A stretch of DNA of 64,000 bases from Bacteroidota bacterium (GCA_003249935.1 QKHT01000214.1:1-64000); one strand, 5' to 3'; positions 26,274 through 35,096 are shown, counted from the first letter of the stretch. Program-made: numbers and translations. The notes: generated by a model from the sequence alone, not told the origin.

Positions 26274-28082
26274 ATGCGGTATTTAATCTATATGGTTATG
26301 GCTTTTACAGCCTTTTCGTGTGCAAATGTGGGCAACCCCGACGGAGGGCCTAAAGATATTGAACCACCTTATGTTGTTAAAAGTGAACCTGCGATGAATG
26401 CGCTCAATTTTACGGGACGAAAAGTACTTTTAACCTTTAACGAATTAGTTGTATTAAAGGATCTTAACAAGAATTTTGTGGTTTCTCCCCCTTTGCTCAG
26501 GGAGCCGGTTGTTAAGGCTTTGGGAAAAGTACTGAGCATCGATTTAAATAACGATTTGCAACCAAATACAACGTATACGCTGTACTTTGGTAATGCCATT
26601 GTAGATAATAACGAGGGTAATGTGCTGCAAAACTATGCCTTTTCGTTTGCAACAGGTAATGTAATCGACACCCTTATGGTTTCGGGGTTTTTATTAAATG
26701 CCGGCAACCTCAATCCGGTAAAAAATGCCACCATTGGTTTATACCGCAATTTAAGCGATACAGCATTTACTAACGATGTGCCGGTGCGTATTGCCCGCAC
26801 CGACGATAAAGGTCACTTTATTGTACGCAATATAAGCGAAGGCCAATACAAAATTCGGGGACTCAAAGAAATGGTGGTAAACTATCGGTTCGATCAGCCA
26901 GGCGAAGAAATCGCTTTTTCCGATACCATTTTTAAGCCGTTTCATACCATCGCTGCATGGCCCGATACCGTATTTAAAGACTCGATAACCATAGACTCTG
27001 TTGTTTTTCGGGATACCCTGCTCTTTAAACCCGATAGTCTGCTCCTGTTCAGTTTTGTCGAAAAAGACCGTCAGCAGCGATTAATAAAAAAAGATAGGCC
27101 AAAACCCTATCAAATGGGGTTTTATTTTAGTAATCACATCGGCGACAAAATGAGGCTCAGATTTGTCGATTCATTAACTTCCACACCGTTTTTGTACGAA
27201 CCATCGATCACAGGCGATACGGTTTCTGTTTGGATTACCGACAGTACTGTTTATAACAACGATTCACTTGAGCTTATTTGCCGCTACCAAGCCACCGATT
27301 CGCTTTTCAACCTGCAATGGCGCGAGGATACTTTACCATTCAATTACCGCCGACCAAAAGTTGCTAAGAAAAATAAGGATAAGGATTTGGCGAATCAGGC
27401 CCCCGAATACGAAGTTAAAAACCTGTTTTCTACTACCTTGCCACCCGGCGACAATTTTCTCCGTTTTTCTTTGGCCGAACCACTACTTTCGGCCGATATG
27501 CAGTCGTTCAGAATTTTTTTATCTACCGATACGCTTAAAACGCCCTTGCCTGTAACAATAACCGGCGATACACTCTACTCCCGCGAAATGGCCGTTTATA
27601 CCGTTTTTAAACCGGGCCTTACGTATAAAACCCAGCTCGATAGTGGTGCACTTAAATCAATATATGGGTTATGTTCAAGCAAATTAGACCTTACACTCAA
27701 TATAAAAAAAGTCAGCGATTACTGTTCGCTCAAATTTAGTCTGAAACATCTTACCTCCAATGGTATTCTGCAAATACTGGGGGCCGACGACAAACCAATT
27801 CGCAGTCAAATAGTTACATCCGGTAAACCTTTGGTTCAGTTTAACCTGCTCGACCCGGGAACCTATTATGCCCGTATAATTCTCGATACCAATAACAACG
27901 GGGTTTGGGATACCGGCGATTACCGTCAACAATTGCAGCCCGAAACTGTTTTATACTTTGGCAAGAGTTTTGATACAAGAGGTAACTGGAGTTACGACGA
28001 GGTGTGGGACATTACCGAATTACCGGTGCTGGACCAAAAACCCGCCAAACTCCGGAAAGTTAAGTCGGAAAAGGAGAATTAG
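26274..28082 (+). CDS. Ig-like domain lipoprotein
   Basis: From ATG 26274 the protein has 602 residues and a lipoprotein signal with Cys near residue 16 (MAFTAFSCANVGNPDGGPKD). This N-terminus, followed by a bacterial Ig-like (SbsA-type) domain (about 27-130, PPYVVKSEP... LQPNTTYTLYFGNAI), is typical of a conserved Bacteroidota lipoprotein of unknown role. The middle is beta-rich, and a prealbumin-like segment closes it (ARIILDTNNNGVWDTG). It probably sits in the outer membrane. The upstream in-frame start at 26244 lies inside the promoter box, so I rejected it. The next gene overlaps its stop by one base. Confidence 0.85.
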   Translation: MRYLIYMVMAFTAFSCANVGNPDGGPKDIEPPYVVKSEPAMNALNFTGRKVLLTFNELVVLKDLNKNFVVSPPLLREPVVKALGKVLSIDLNNDLQPNTTYTLYFGNAIVDNNEGNVLQNYAFSFATGNVIDTLMVSGFLLNAGNLNPVKNATIGLYRNLSDTAFTNDVPVRIARTDDKGHFIVRNISEGQYKIRGLKEMVVNYRFDQPGEEIAFSDTIFKPFHTIAAWPDTVFKDSITIDSVVFRDTLLFKPDSLLLFSFVEKDRQQRLIKKDRPKPYQMGFYFSNHIGDKMRLRFVDSLTSTPFLYEPSITGDTVSVWITDSTVYNNDSLELICRYQATDSLFNLQWREDTLPFNYRRPKVAKKNKDKDLANQAPEYEVKNLFSTTLPPGDNFLRFSLAEPLLSADMQSFRIFLSTDTLKTPLPVTITGDTLYSREMAVYTVFKPGLTYKTQLDSGALKSIYGLCSSKLDLTLNIKKVSDYCSLKFSLKHLTSNGILQILGADDKPIRSQIVTSGKPLVQFNLLDPGTYYARIILDTNNNGVWDTGDYRQQLQPETVLYFGKSFDTRGNWSYDEVWDITELPVLDQKPAKLRKVKSEKEN

Positions 28083-28291
28083 TGGAAAATTTAAGAAAAT
28101 ATCTGTTTATTGCAGGTATAGGCCTTATTGTTATAGCCGTTTTGTGGCCCTGGCTGGCTAAGCTAAATGTAGGTAAACTGCCGGGAGATATTCTTATAAA
28201 AAGAGGACAAACTACATTTTACTTTCCTATTGTTACTTCGGTTATTGCAAGTATTGTTTTAAGTATCATCTTATGGTTAATTCGAAAATGA
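28082..28291 (+). CDS. DUF2905-like small membrane protein
   Basis: This 69-residue protein has two transmembrane helices (about 8-24 and 48-66) around the conserved segment GKLPGDILIKRGQTTFYFP, the signature of the DUF2905 family. Function unknown. The start is GTG, overlapping the previous TAG by one base, with AAGGAG in front as a ribosome-binding site. Its own stop overlaps the next ATG by four bases (ATGA), so three genes are translationally coupled. Confidence 0.85.
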   Translation: MENLRKYLFIAGIGLIVIAVLWPWLAKLNVGKLPGDILIKRGQTTFYFPIVTSVIASIVLSIILWLIRK

Positions 28292-29085
28292 AAAAAATAA
28301 GCTTCATCCTGTTGGTTTTGTCGCAAATAGTGGCACTTGCAGCGTCGCCCGTAAAGTTTCAAACGGGCGAAAAAGTTGTGTATCATGCATCGTATAACTG
28401 GGGTTTCATTTGGGTAAATGCCGGTTTGGTAGAATTTACCGTCAACGATGCGCCCTACGACTCCAATGCCTATCTGTTTAAAGCCATTGGCAGTACATAC
28501 AAAAAGTACGATATGTTTTTTAAGGTACGCGATACGGTTTCGAGTGTGGTATCCAAAAATAACCTGTTGCCCATTTATGCGCGAAAGGCCACCTTCGAAG
28601 GCTCTTATTACGATGTCGAACGGTATAGTTTCGACCATCATAAAAAAAATATTCTGGGCTGGAAGAAAACCAAAACACGAGATGCAAGGGATACGCTTAT
28701 TGCAATGCCTGCCAATACGTTCGATATTCTCTCTGCTATATATCAAATACGCGAATACAATTTCGATTTGTTTACGCTCGGTCAAAAGTTGCCGCTCAAT
28801 CTTACCATCGACAATGGTATTTACAACATGTATATTAAGTATAAAGGAAAAACCGTAGTTAAATTACCGGGTGGCAGGCGTTTTCGTGTAATTCAGTTTT
28901 CGCCTATGCTAAAAGAAGGTTCGGTATTTAAAGGTGGCGAAGGAATGAATATTTATGTAACCGACGATAGAAACCACTTACCTGTACTTATCGAATCGGA
29001 AATAAAAGTTGGGTCGGTAAAGGCCATTCTTCTAACCACCGAAAACCTGAGATATCCGTTAGATGCCGAAATATTCCGGGATTAA
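28288..29085 (+). CDS. DUF3108 periplasmic protein
   Basis: From ATG 28288 (265 residues) a clear signal peptide (KKISFILLVLSQIVALAAS) leads into a DUF3108 beta-rich domain beginning KFQTGEKVVYHASYNWGFIWVNAG. DUF3108 proteins are periplasmic or outer-membrane-facing and have no firm function. Here they follow the Ig-like lipoprotein and the DUF2905-like protein in one operon, which suggests a joint envelope role. The longer frame starting at 28273 would place extra residues before the signal peptide. Confidence 0.87.
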   Translation: MKKISFILLVLSQIVALAASPVKFQTGEKVVYHASYNWGFIWVNAGLVEFTVNDAPYDSNAYLFKAIGSTYKKYDMFFKVRDTVSSVVSKNNLLPIYARKATFEGSYYDVERYSFDHHKKNILGWKKTKTRDARDTLIAMPANTFDILSAIYQIREYNFDLFTLGQKLPLNLTIDNGIYNMYIKYKGKTVVKLPGGRRFRVIQFSPMLKEGSVFKGGEGMNIYVTDDRNHLPVLIESEIKVGSVKAILLTTENLRYPLDAEIFRD

Positions 29086-29096
29086 ACAAAATAATA

Positions 29097-29783
29097 TTAT
29101 TTTACATACACATCCACATTACCGGTAGAGCGTATAATACGCTGTATGCCACCGGCTGTGGGTGGGCAAATCATGCGTTGGGTGGTGGTTCTTTCGAGTA
29201 TAAACCGGGCCGAACCATGTTTTAAAAGTTTGGTGGTTTGAACCGGGAGTTGCAGGCTGTGGCTGCTTTCCGGTGCTATTTCAGACTTAAATCTTATGGT
29301 ATCGTTCTGGTAAACTTTAAGCACAAGTGTTTCGTTTTCTTTTAGTGCGGAACCTTTCCATTCAAATTGCAGCGGTTCGAAACGGTTAATGGTGTCGGGT
29401 AGCACCGAAAATTCTGCGGTCTCTGCATCGTCTATCATTGCAATGTTAAAATATGCACCGCCATATCTATCGTTCATACGGTATTCAAGCACTTTTTCTT
29501 TCGATTTAAATACTTTATTATAGGTCGGCCTCCGTTCACTGTTATTGAGCGGCATCGGCAAATAATTGAGAATCATTTGTACATCGTTAATCATCGACAC
29601 GACCTGACCGTCGGCTACATCGCGATGTATTCTGGCACGGGCAATGGTAATGTCTTCGGCCTGCCTGTATTCAGTTTCTATTTCGAGGAAGAGCATACGT
29701 GGTGCACCGGGCCCTTCTTCGGCCGATTCGCACGCTACCATCAATAATGTGATGATACAAAATATAAACAACAATTTTATCAT
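29097..29783 (-). CDS. Lipoprotein of unknown function
   Basis: From ATG 29783 the protein has 228 residues and a lipobox (IITLLMVACESAEEGPGAP, Cys near 18). The mature part is beta-rich and I do not recognise it. It is transcribed leftward, convergent with the DUF3108 gene (11 bases between stops) and divergent from the BlaI-type regulator. Two palindromes lie just upstream (AACACTT-TATC-AAGTGTT at 29821-29838 and ATATGTTT-TT-AAACATAT at 29848-29865), so it may be controlled with, or by, the neighbouring regulator; this is inference. Confidence 0.7.
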   Translation of the reverse strand: MIKLLFIFCIITLLMVACESAEEGPGAPRMLFLEIETEYRQAEDITIARARIHRDVADGQVVSMINDVQMILNYLPMPLNNSERRPTYNKVFKSKEKVLEYRMNDRYGGAYFNIAMIDDAETAEFSVLPDTINRFEPLQFEWKGSALKENETLVLKVYQNDTIRFKSEIAPESSHSLQLPVQTTKLLKHGSARFILERTTTQRMICPPTAGGIQRIIRSTGNVDVYVK

Positions 29784-29880
29784 TTCTCTCCTGATCGAAA
29801 TATAAAGATAGTTGTGTTTTAACACTTTATCAAGTGTTAAATGCGAAATATGTTTTTAAACATATAAAAAATTGCATTCG

Positions 29881-29921
29881 AACTAAAATATTAGTTATAC
29901 ATTTGAACTATAATATTAGTT
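29881..29921 (+). promoter_or_regulatory. Twin palindromic operators around the blaI-type promoter
   Basis: AACTAAAATATTAGTT (29881-29896) and AACTATAATATTAGTT (29906-29921) are near-identical palindromes, centres 25 bases apart. Exactly between them is TACATTTG (29898-29905), a TAnnTTTG -7 box. BlaI/MecI repressors bind paired palindromes over their own promoter, so these are strong candidates for the autoregulatory site of the gene starting at 29933. Confidence 0.72.
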
Positions 29922-29932
29922 GAAGCAATAAT

Positions 29933-30301
29933 ATGAAAGATTTAACAAAAGCCGAAGAACAGGTAATGCAGGTGATATGGGATAAACAAAAGACAACGGT
30001 AAAGGATATTTTGGCCGAAATGCCCCATCCGAAGCCTGCTGTGAATACCGTATCTACCATAGTTCGGATTCTTGAAACCAAAGGATTTGTTGGCCACGAA
30101 GCTTTTGGTCGCGGATACATTTATCTGCCATTGATTTCGAAACCCGATTACACCCGGAAGTATATGCAGAACTTTTTGGGAGGCTATTTCGGAAATTCTT
30201 TTAAAGAGCTGGTTTCCTTTTTTGCTCGAGATCAAAAGATGGATCTGCACGATTTGGAGCTAATGATGCAAGAGATAAAAAACGATTTAAAAGAGGAATA
30301 A
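29933..30301 (+). CDS. BlaI/MecI family transcriptional repressor
   Basis: The 122-residue protein has the BlaI winged helix at residues 1-75 (LTKAEEQVMQVIW, VNTVSTIVRILETKGFV) and a helical dimerisation tail. BlaI repressors are released when their membrane partner (BlaR1 type, M56 peptidase) cleaves them or has them cleaved. The M56 partner starts one base after this stop, so the two form the standard two-gene unit. The stimulus need not be a beta-lactam: the M56 protein here has TonB domains instead of a penicillin-binding sensor. Confidence 0.93.
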   Translation: MKDLTKAEEQVMQVIWDKQKTTVKDILAEMPHPKPAVNTVSTIVRILETKGFVGHEAFGRGYIYLPLISKPDYTRKYMQNFLGGYFGNSFKELVSFFARDQKMDLHDLELMMQEIKNDLKEE

Positions 30302-30302
30302 A

Positions 30303-32549
30303 ATGACAACGGTTATACAGTATCTGGCAGAGTCGGTATTGTGCGCCACTGCAGTGGCCGTGCTCTATTTTGGGTTGTTCAGATGGTGGTCGTCGCCTGG
30401 TTTTAACCGGTGGTACTTACTGTTCGGTGCGCTGTTTTCGGCAGTTGTACCGTTTTTACGAACCGATATTACTGCCGGTAATGCCGATACAGTGTACGCC
30501 GTACTTTTACTCGACGAGGTTGTTATAAGTAGTGTGGCAAGCTACCACACGGTAGTGGACAATAGCCTTGTTCCGTTTTTAAGTCGTTTTGCAACATTAA
30601 ATTATCTCTATTTTTTCGGTTTTGTTGTGTTGTTTGTCCGTTTTCTCTGGTCGCTCAAGCTGTTTTCGGTATTGGCCCGAACCGGCGTGATTGAACGTTA
30701 CGAAGGATTCCGTTTAAAAATTGTCGACCAATTGTTTAAACCCTTTTCGTTTATCCGCACTATTTATATCGATAAGGCTACGCGTGAGAGTAATATGTTT
30801 CGTGTAATTGTTAAGCACGAAGCAGTACATATCCGGCAGCGTCATTCAATAGATATATTATTGTACGAACCGTTGCTCATTATTCAGTGGTTCAATCCAA
30901 TGGTTTGGTTGCTTCGCCATGCCATTCGCGAGAACCACGAATTTTTGGCCGACAGGGGCGTTATTTCATCTGGTATTTCGCGTCCTGAATATTGTAAGGC
31001 GTTGCTTTACACTGCAATGGGTGCCACTTTCGAGTTAGGAAATAATTTTAGTTATTCGCTCACAAACAAACGATTTAAAAAAATGAAAAAGCATAGTTCA
31101 GTTAAAAATACAATGGTATCGGTACTTATTGCGGGTGCTCTCTTTTGGAGCTCGTTTACCATTGTTACCGGAAATGTAATTGCAAACGAAGTGCAAAGTA
31201 TTACGGTACAGAATATTACGCCACCACCCCCACCTCCGCCTTTAGCTCCGCCCCCACCGCCACCGGTTCAACCCGAAGATAAAATTTACGAAGCGTGCGA
31301 AACCGCACCCGAATATCCCGGAGGAGAAAAGGCTTTATTGGATTATTTGGGAAAATCTGTCAGGTATCCGGAGGTCGCGCGGGATCAGGGGATTACTGGC
31401 AGCGTATTGGTAACTTTTGTGGTCGATAAAACTGGTAGGGTAACCAATGCCCATGTAAAAAACAAAGTCGACACATTGCTTGCCGCCGAAGCACTGCGCG
31501 TAGTAAACAGCATGCCAAGCTGGATTCCGGGTAAGAATCATGGCCGGCTGGTGAATGTAAGATTTACGTTGCCAATAAATTTTGCACTGGAAAAATCGGC
31601 CAATGCGCATAAATCTATCGCACAGTTTCCGGGAGGGATGGCGGAATTGATGAAATTTATGAGACAAAATGTAAAATACCCAAAAAATGCATTGGAAAAA
31701 GGTATTGGCGGCAAAGTGTTTGTAAAATTTGTGGTTGCGGAAACAGGTAAGGTACAGGATGTTGCCATTGAGCGTGGGGTCGATTCGCTACTCGATGCCG
31801 AAGCACTAAGGGTGGTTTCGATAATGCCGAAGTGGGTTGCTGCACAAGAGAACGGGCAAAGCATATCGAGCACAATGACATTGCCGGTTATGTTTGCCTT
31901 AGATAATGGGAAAAGTGGTGGCGAAGCGGTGTTTATGGTGGTTGAAGAGATGCCCAAATTTGTTGGTGGGAATGAGGAACTTAGCAGGTTTATGAGGTCT
32001 AATCTTAAATATCCCGAACAGGCAAAAAAAGAGAAATTGGAAGGGATGGTTTATATTAGTTTTGTTGTAACCAGTACCGGAAGTATTTCGGATGTAAGCG
32101 TTGCTAGGGGTGTTTGTACGTTGTTGGATGCCGAAGCTGTGCGTGTGGTAAAAAGCATGCCCAATTGGATTCCGGGCAAACAACGCGGTAAAGCAGTGAG
32201 TGTTAGCTATATGCTGCCGATAAAGTTTGAATTGACGGACAAAGGTGAGGGTGTATCTGCTGAAAAACCCTTGGTTTCGGAGGATGTGATGAAAATTATT
32301 CACCTCAAATACACCAACAGCACCACAGGCAAAGAAATTTCGGGACAATTAGTTGATTCACAGCAAAAACCGATTCAAGGCGTAAGTATTATCTCACTAA
32401 GTACCGATGCCAAAAAAGGATACAATAAGGGCACGATGTCGGATAAATCGGGCAACTTTAAGATGTTATTGGATAAAAATTCCGATGCTGTCGTTTTTTC
32501 TTTTATAGGAAAGAAGACTATTAAGCTTGTAGTCCCTGCAACAGAATAA
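30303..32549 (+). CDS. M56 peptidase with three TonB C-terminal domains
   Basis: At 748 residues this BlaR1-like membrane protein is longer than usual. It has transmembrane helices near 12-28, 36-54 and 98-122, then the zinc-peptidase motif HEAVH at 172-176 with a further ligand candidate in ENHEFLAD (210-217). Another helix lies at 270-290, then a proline-rich linker (307-323) and three tandem TonB C-terminal domains (about 337-428, 441-533 and 551-644), each with RYP/KYP, a DAEALRVV-like helix and a closing TLPI/MLPI strand. A carboxypeptidase-regulatory-like domain ends the protein (679-745). One TonB domain is common on Bacteroidota M56 proteins; three is unusual. It may link cell-envelope energy transfer or receptor state to release of the BlaI-type repressor. 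Confidence 0.88.
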   Translation: MTTVIQYLAESVLCATAVAVLYFGLFRWWSSPGFNRWYLLFGALFSAVVPFLRTDITAGNADTVYAVLLLDEVVISSVASYHTVVDNSLVPFLSRFATLNYLYFFGFVVLFVRFLWSLKLFSVLARTGVIERYEGFRLKIVDQLFKPFSFIRTIYIDKATRESNMFRVIVKHEAVHIRQRHSIDILLYEPLLIIQWFNPMVWLLRHAIRENHEFLADRGVISSGISRPEYCKALLYTAMGATFELGNNFSYSLTNKRFKKMKKHSSVKNTMVSVLIAGALFWSSFTIVTGNVIANEVQSITVQNITPPPPPPPLAPPPPPPVQPEDKIYEACETAPEYPGGEKALLDYLGKSVRYPEVARDQGITGSVLVTFVVDKTGRVTNAHVKNKVDTLLAAEALRVVNSMPSWIPGKNHGRLVNVRFTLPINFALEKSANAHKSIAQFPGGMAELMKFMRQNVKYPKNALEKGIGGKVFVKFVVAETGKVQDVAIERGVDSLLDAEALRVVSIMPKWVAAQENGQSISSTMTLPVMFALDNGKSGGEAVFMVVEEMPKFVGGNEELSRFMRSNLKYPEQAKKEKLEGMVYISFVVTSTGSISDVSVARGVCTLLDAEAVRVVKSMPNWIPGKQRGKAVSVSYMLPIKFELTDKGEGVSAEKPLVSEDVMKIIHLKYTNSTTGKEISGQLVDSQQKPIQGVSIISLSTDAKKGYNKGTMSDKSGNFKMLLDKNSDAVVFSFIGKKTIKLVVPATE

Positions 32550-32636
32550 AAACATTCCAATCACAAGGCAGTAATTGATGCATTTTCATTATTTTCGCAA
32601 CGAATTATTTATTCTGTTTTACGAAAATTGAAAAAA

Positions 32637-33443
32637 ATGAAAGTGTTATTCTTATCTGCCTTGTTGGTTGTATTGGTTCTATTCCCGAGCGTTTCTTTTG
32701 CTCAGGATTCTGACGAGATTGTTGTTACTGGTTTGGGCCATCATTCATCCGATAAAAAACTTATTGGGGATTTGTTTCAGGTGGTAGAACAACAACCTGA
32801 GTTTGTTGGTGGAACTAAAGCCATGTATAAATATTTGTCGGAAAATTTGCAATATCCCGAAGATGCCTATTACAAAAATATTCAGGGAAAGGTTTATGTG
32901 AATTTTGTGGTGACCAAAACCGGCGAAATAGCCAATGCCGGGATTTTGCTTGGTGTCGATTCGTTACTCGATGCCGAAGCACTCAGGGTTGTAAAAGGCA
33001 TGCCGGCATGGGAACCCGGCAAACAAAGAGGCGAGCCACAGAATGTAAAAATGACGCTACCTATTAAATTTGCTATAAAACAACCTGAAACTACAGCTGA
33101 GATATCAGATACCGTGGTACAAGATGTAGAGGTTTTTCAGCAAGTGGAGGAACCTCCCATGTTTCCCGGCGGAGATAAAATGTTGATGAATTTTTTGTCC
33201 TTAAATATCAGATACCCGCATGAAGCGCAGGAATCAAGGATACAGGGAAGGGTCTATGTGAAATTTGTAGTGCGATACGACGGCACAATTACAAATGTCT
33301 CAATAGCAAAAAGTGTTCACCCAATACTTGATGCTGAAGCTTTGCGTGTGGTAAGTGCTATGCCGCTTTGGATACCCGGCCGCCAACGGGGTAAGTCGGT
33401 TAATGTAAGCTATATGCTGCCGATCAATTTTGTAATGATGTAG
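32637..33443 (+). CDS. Periplasmic protein with two TonB C-terminal domains
   Basis: From ATG 32637 (268 residues) it has a signal peptide (VLFLSALLVVLVLFPSVSFAQ) and no further membrane helix, so it should be free in the periplasm. It consists of two TonB C-terminal domains (about 45-145 and 165-268) resembling those of the M56 protein: both share DAEALRVV, GKQRG or GRQRG and a closing MLPI or TLPI strand. Without a membrane anchor or proline-rich spacer it cannot act as an ordinary TonB; it may bind receptor TonB boxes or the M56 protein. It follows the M56 gene by 87 bases, same strand, and probably arose by duplication of its TonB part. Confidence 0.85.
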   Translation: MKVLFLSALLVVLVLFPSVSFAQDSDEIVVTGLGHHSSDKKLIGDLFQVVEQQPEFVGGTKAMYKYLSENLQYPEDAYYKNIQGKVYVNFVVTKTGEIANAGILLGVDSLLDAEALRVVKGMPAWEPGKQRGEPQNVKMTLPIKFAIKQPETTAEISDTVVQDVEVFQQVEEPPMFPGGDKMLMNFLSLNIRYPHEAQESRIQGRVYVKFVVRYDGTITNVSIAKSVHPILDAEALRVVSAMPLWIPGRQRGKSVNVSYMLPINFVMM

Positions 33444-33557
33444 CTTAGGTTCAACCAATAAAGCCAAAAAATGGATAATATGCACGTTTGGTTATTGTTT
33501 TCATGGGTCTTGGCTTTTGGGGCGACCCGGGAATGTATGCATCTTATAAAGTAGAGA

Positions 33558-33944
33558 CTACTCGACCATGTAAATATTGGCGTTTATTTTTAGCCAATTG
33601 TTTTTCCGTTTTTTGGAAACTACTCTGCAAAAGAACAATTTGCCTGCATCCATCAATCGGGAGCACACCACATTCATATCGGCGGGTACAAATCCAATAC
33701 GAATGTTGTCGCAATAAATTGCAATCGCAAATTCGTCGAATTTATTTTTCGGATCTCTTTTCATGGTTAATACTTTCTCCGAAATGATTTTGTCCTCAAC
33801 AGATTCAAGATCATTGCAATAACTTGTGCCTGCAATCACAATTTCCAATAAAAAGATCTCCTGCGTAAATGGCCTAATACCGTTTTCAACATTACTCAGC
33901 AGGGCCAGTAAACCCGGAGTTACCGGTAGTATCGAACTATTCAT
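33558..33944 (-). CDS. HIRAN domain protein
   Basis: This 128-residue protein is essentially one HIRAN domain (about 31-127): FLLEIVIAGTSYCND, the hallmark LTMKRDPKNKFDEFAIAIY (60-77) and IRIGFVPADMN (81-91). HIRAN domains bind single-stranded DNA 3' ends and damaged or stalled forks in HLTF/Rad5-type proteins, and stand alone in bacteria. Its start overlaps the end of the J-domain gene by eight bases, so the two are coupled. Base use is more AT-rich than in the flanking genes. A DNA-repair or defence role is possible but unproven. Confidence 0.85.
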   Translation of the reverse strand: MNSSILPVTPGLLALLSNVENGIRPFTQEIFLLEIVIAGTSYCNDLESVEDKIISEKVLTMKRDPKNKFDEFAIAIYCDNIRIGFVPADMNVVCSRLMDAGKLFFCRVVSKKRKNNWLKINANIYMVE

Positions 33945-34740
33945 CTGCTATAATATTTATGATATACAAATATTTAACGATCTCTTCCTCAGCTATTTTT
34001 ATCTGAATTCGCAATTCATCCTGTTCGCGTTCGATATAGTTTTCGTCGAGAATCAATGCTTTAATACTAAAAGGAAAGCTTTGTTTTAATTGGTCGATTT
34101 TCGATTTTAAACGTTCAACCTGTTGTTCAAGATGTTTAATCCGCTCAACTTTTTCATCACTTGAAATGAGTTTCAGTTTTTCGTTATTAGAATGATCCAG
34201 ATAGAGAAGGATGTTTTGCAGATCGCTTAATCGTTGCAAATCGTAAGCAGCTTTAACTTTGATGAACAAATCTTTTTCTTCCTCCGTTTGATTTGGATTC
34301 AAATCCGGATGCAATCTTTTGCATAGTACTCGAAAAGTTTCTTTTAACTTTTGAATTTCATCGTCCGAAATCAAGTGAGAAAGGACCTGTTTTGCTTCAT
34401 CCAGAGCGGCCGATTGAGCCTGAATCTGCGCATAATAATGTTGTAAACGTGCATTTATCTCTCGTTCAATGGCTTCGAAATCGGGCTGTTCATTCCGATT
34501 GATCGCGGCCTGTATCATGTTCATTTTCATTTTAAGTCGAGCCGATTCGGTTTGCTTTTCAAGCAATTCGAGTTGAAGACAACCTAATTTTTCAAGATAT
34601 ATCGATGTGAGAATAACAGACTCATTTTCAACCATGTCTTTGTGACGGGTAAAGAGGTCTAAAAATTCTGAATGCAAAAGTTCCAATCGCTTGGTAAGTT
34701 CTTCGTTTTGCTCAGTAAAAGTGGGTACACTGTTGCTCAT
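33937..34740 (-). CDS. Coiled-coil protein with J domain
   Basis: The 267-residue protein starts with a long helical segment (about 10-120), then a J-domain-like core at 126-178 containing HPD (144-146) in FRVLCKRLHPDLNPN. A second strong coiled coil runs from about 190 to 255. The HPD motif is what stimulates Hsp70 (DnaK), so the protein could recruit the chaperone to a partner, presumably the coupled HIRAN protein. No zinc-finger or G/F domain of DnaJ is present, so it is not a general DnaJ. It reads leftward and is the first intact gene of the pair. Confidence 0.82.
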   Translation of the reverse strand: MSNSVPTFTEQNEELTKRLELLHSEFLDLFTRHKDMVENESVILTSIYLEKLGCLQLELLEKQTESARLKMKMNMIQAAINRNEQPDFEAIEREINARLQHYYAQIQAQSAALDEAKQVLSHLISDDEIQKLKETFRVLCKRLHPDLNPNQTEEEKDLFIKVKAAYDLQRLSDLQNILLYLDHSNNEKLKLISSDEKVERIKHLEQQVERLKSKIDQLKQSFPFSIKALILDENYIEREQDELRIQIKIAEEEIVKYLYIINIIADE

Positions 34741-34760
34741 ATTTTTAAATTGTTATCCTA

Positions 34761-34901
34761 TCAATTTCTTTCATCAATCTGTACGTTTCGTATAACGCAA
34801 CAATTAATTGTGGGAAAGTACAAAACATCTTCAAATTCGGGTTTACGATCTTCATGGTCCATCAACCATTTTTGGCTGATAGGTATATACCAACGTTTAT
34901 T
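34761..34901 (-). pseudogene. Probable C-terminal remnant of a lost gene
   Basis: An open frame of 46 codons ends with TGA at 34761-34763, 20 bases before the J-domain gene. It reads like coding sequence (RWYIPISQKWLMDHEDRK, then FEDVLYFPTINCC) but lacks a plausible start; an in-frame stop lies at 34902-34904. It is probably the tail of a decayed upstream member of the HIRAN/J-domain operon. A short functional peptide from the ATG inside it cannot be ruled out. Confidence 0.3.
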
Positions 34902-35096
34902 TTATGTTGTATGAATATGATAGAATTAGATTTTATTTTCCACATTATATATCAATTCAATAGCTTGTTAAGTTTTTATAAACCATTGATGTTAAGTGCA
35001 TTATATAGAACCATGGATTTTATAAATTACTGTATATGTGCCTGCTTAGTTTTGTCGAACATCTTGAATCTAACAATCTATTGCATGCATTTTATG
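34902..35096. other. AT-rich gap without recognisable gene
   Basis: The rest of the gap between the J-domain and acetyltransferase genes is very AT-rich. The open frames on the plus strand show no family features. A 42-base segment at 34967-35008 is 31/42 identical to 44588-44629, another gap just downstream of a leftward gene, so it may be part of a decayed dispersed repeat. Confidence 0.35.

Noticed and set aside
29933-32549. Beta-lactam resistance regulator pair
   Set aside because: No penicillin-binding sensor domain and no beta-lactamase gene nearby; the TonB domains point to another signal.
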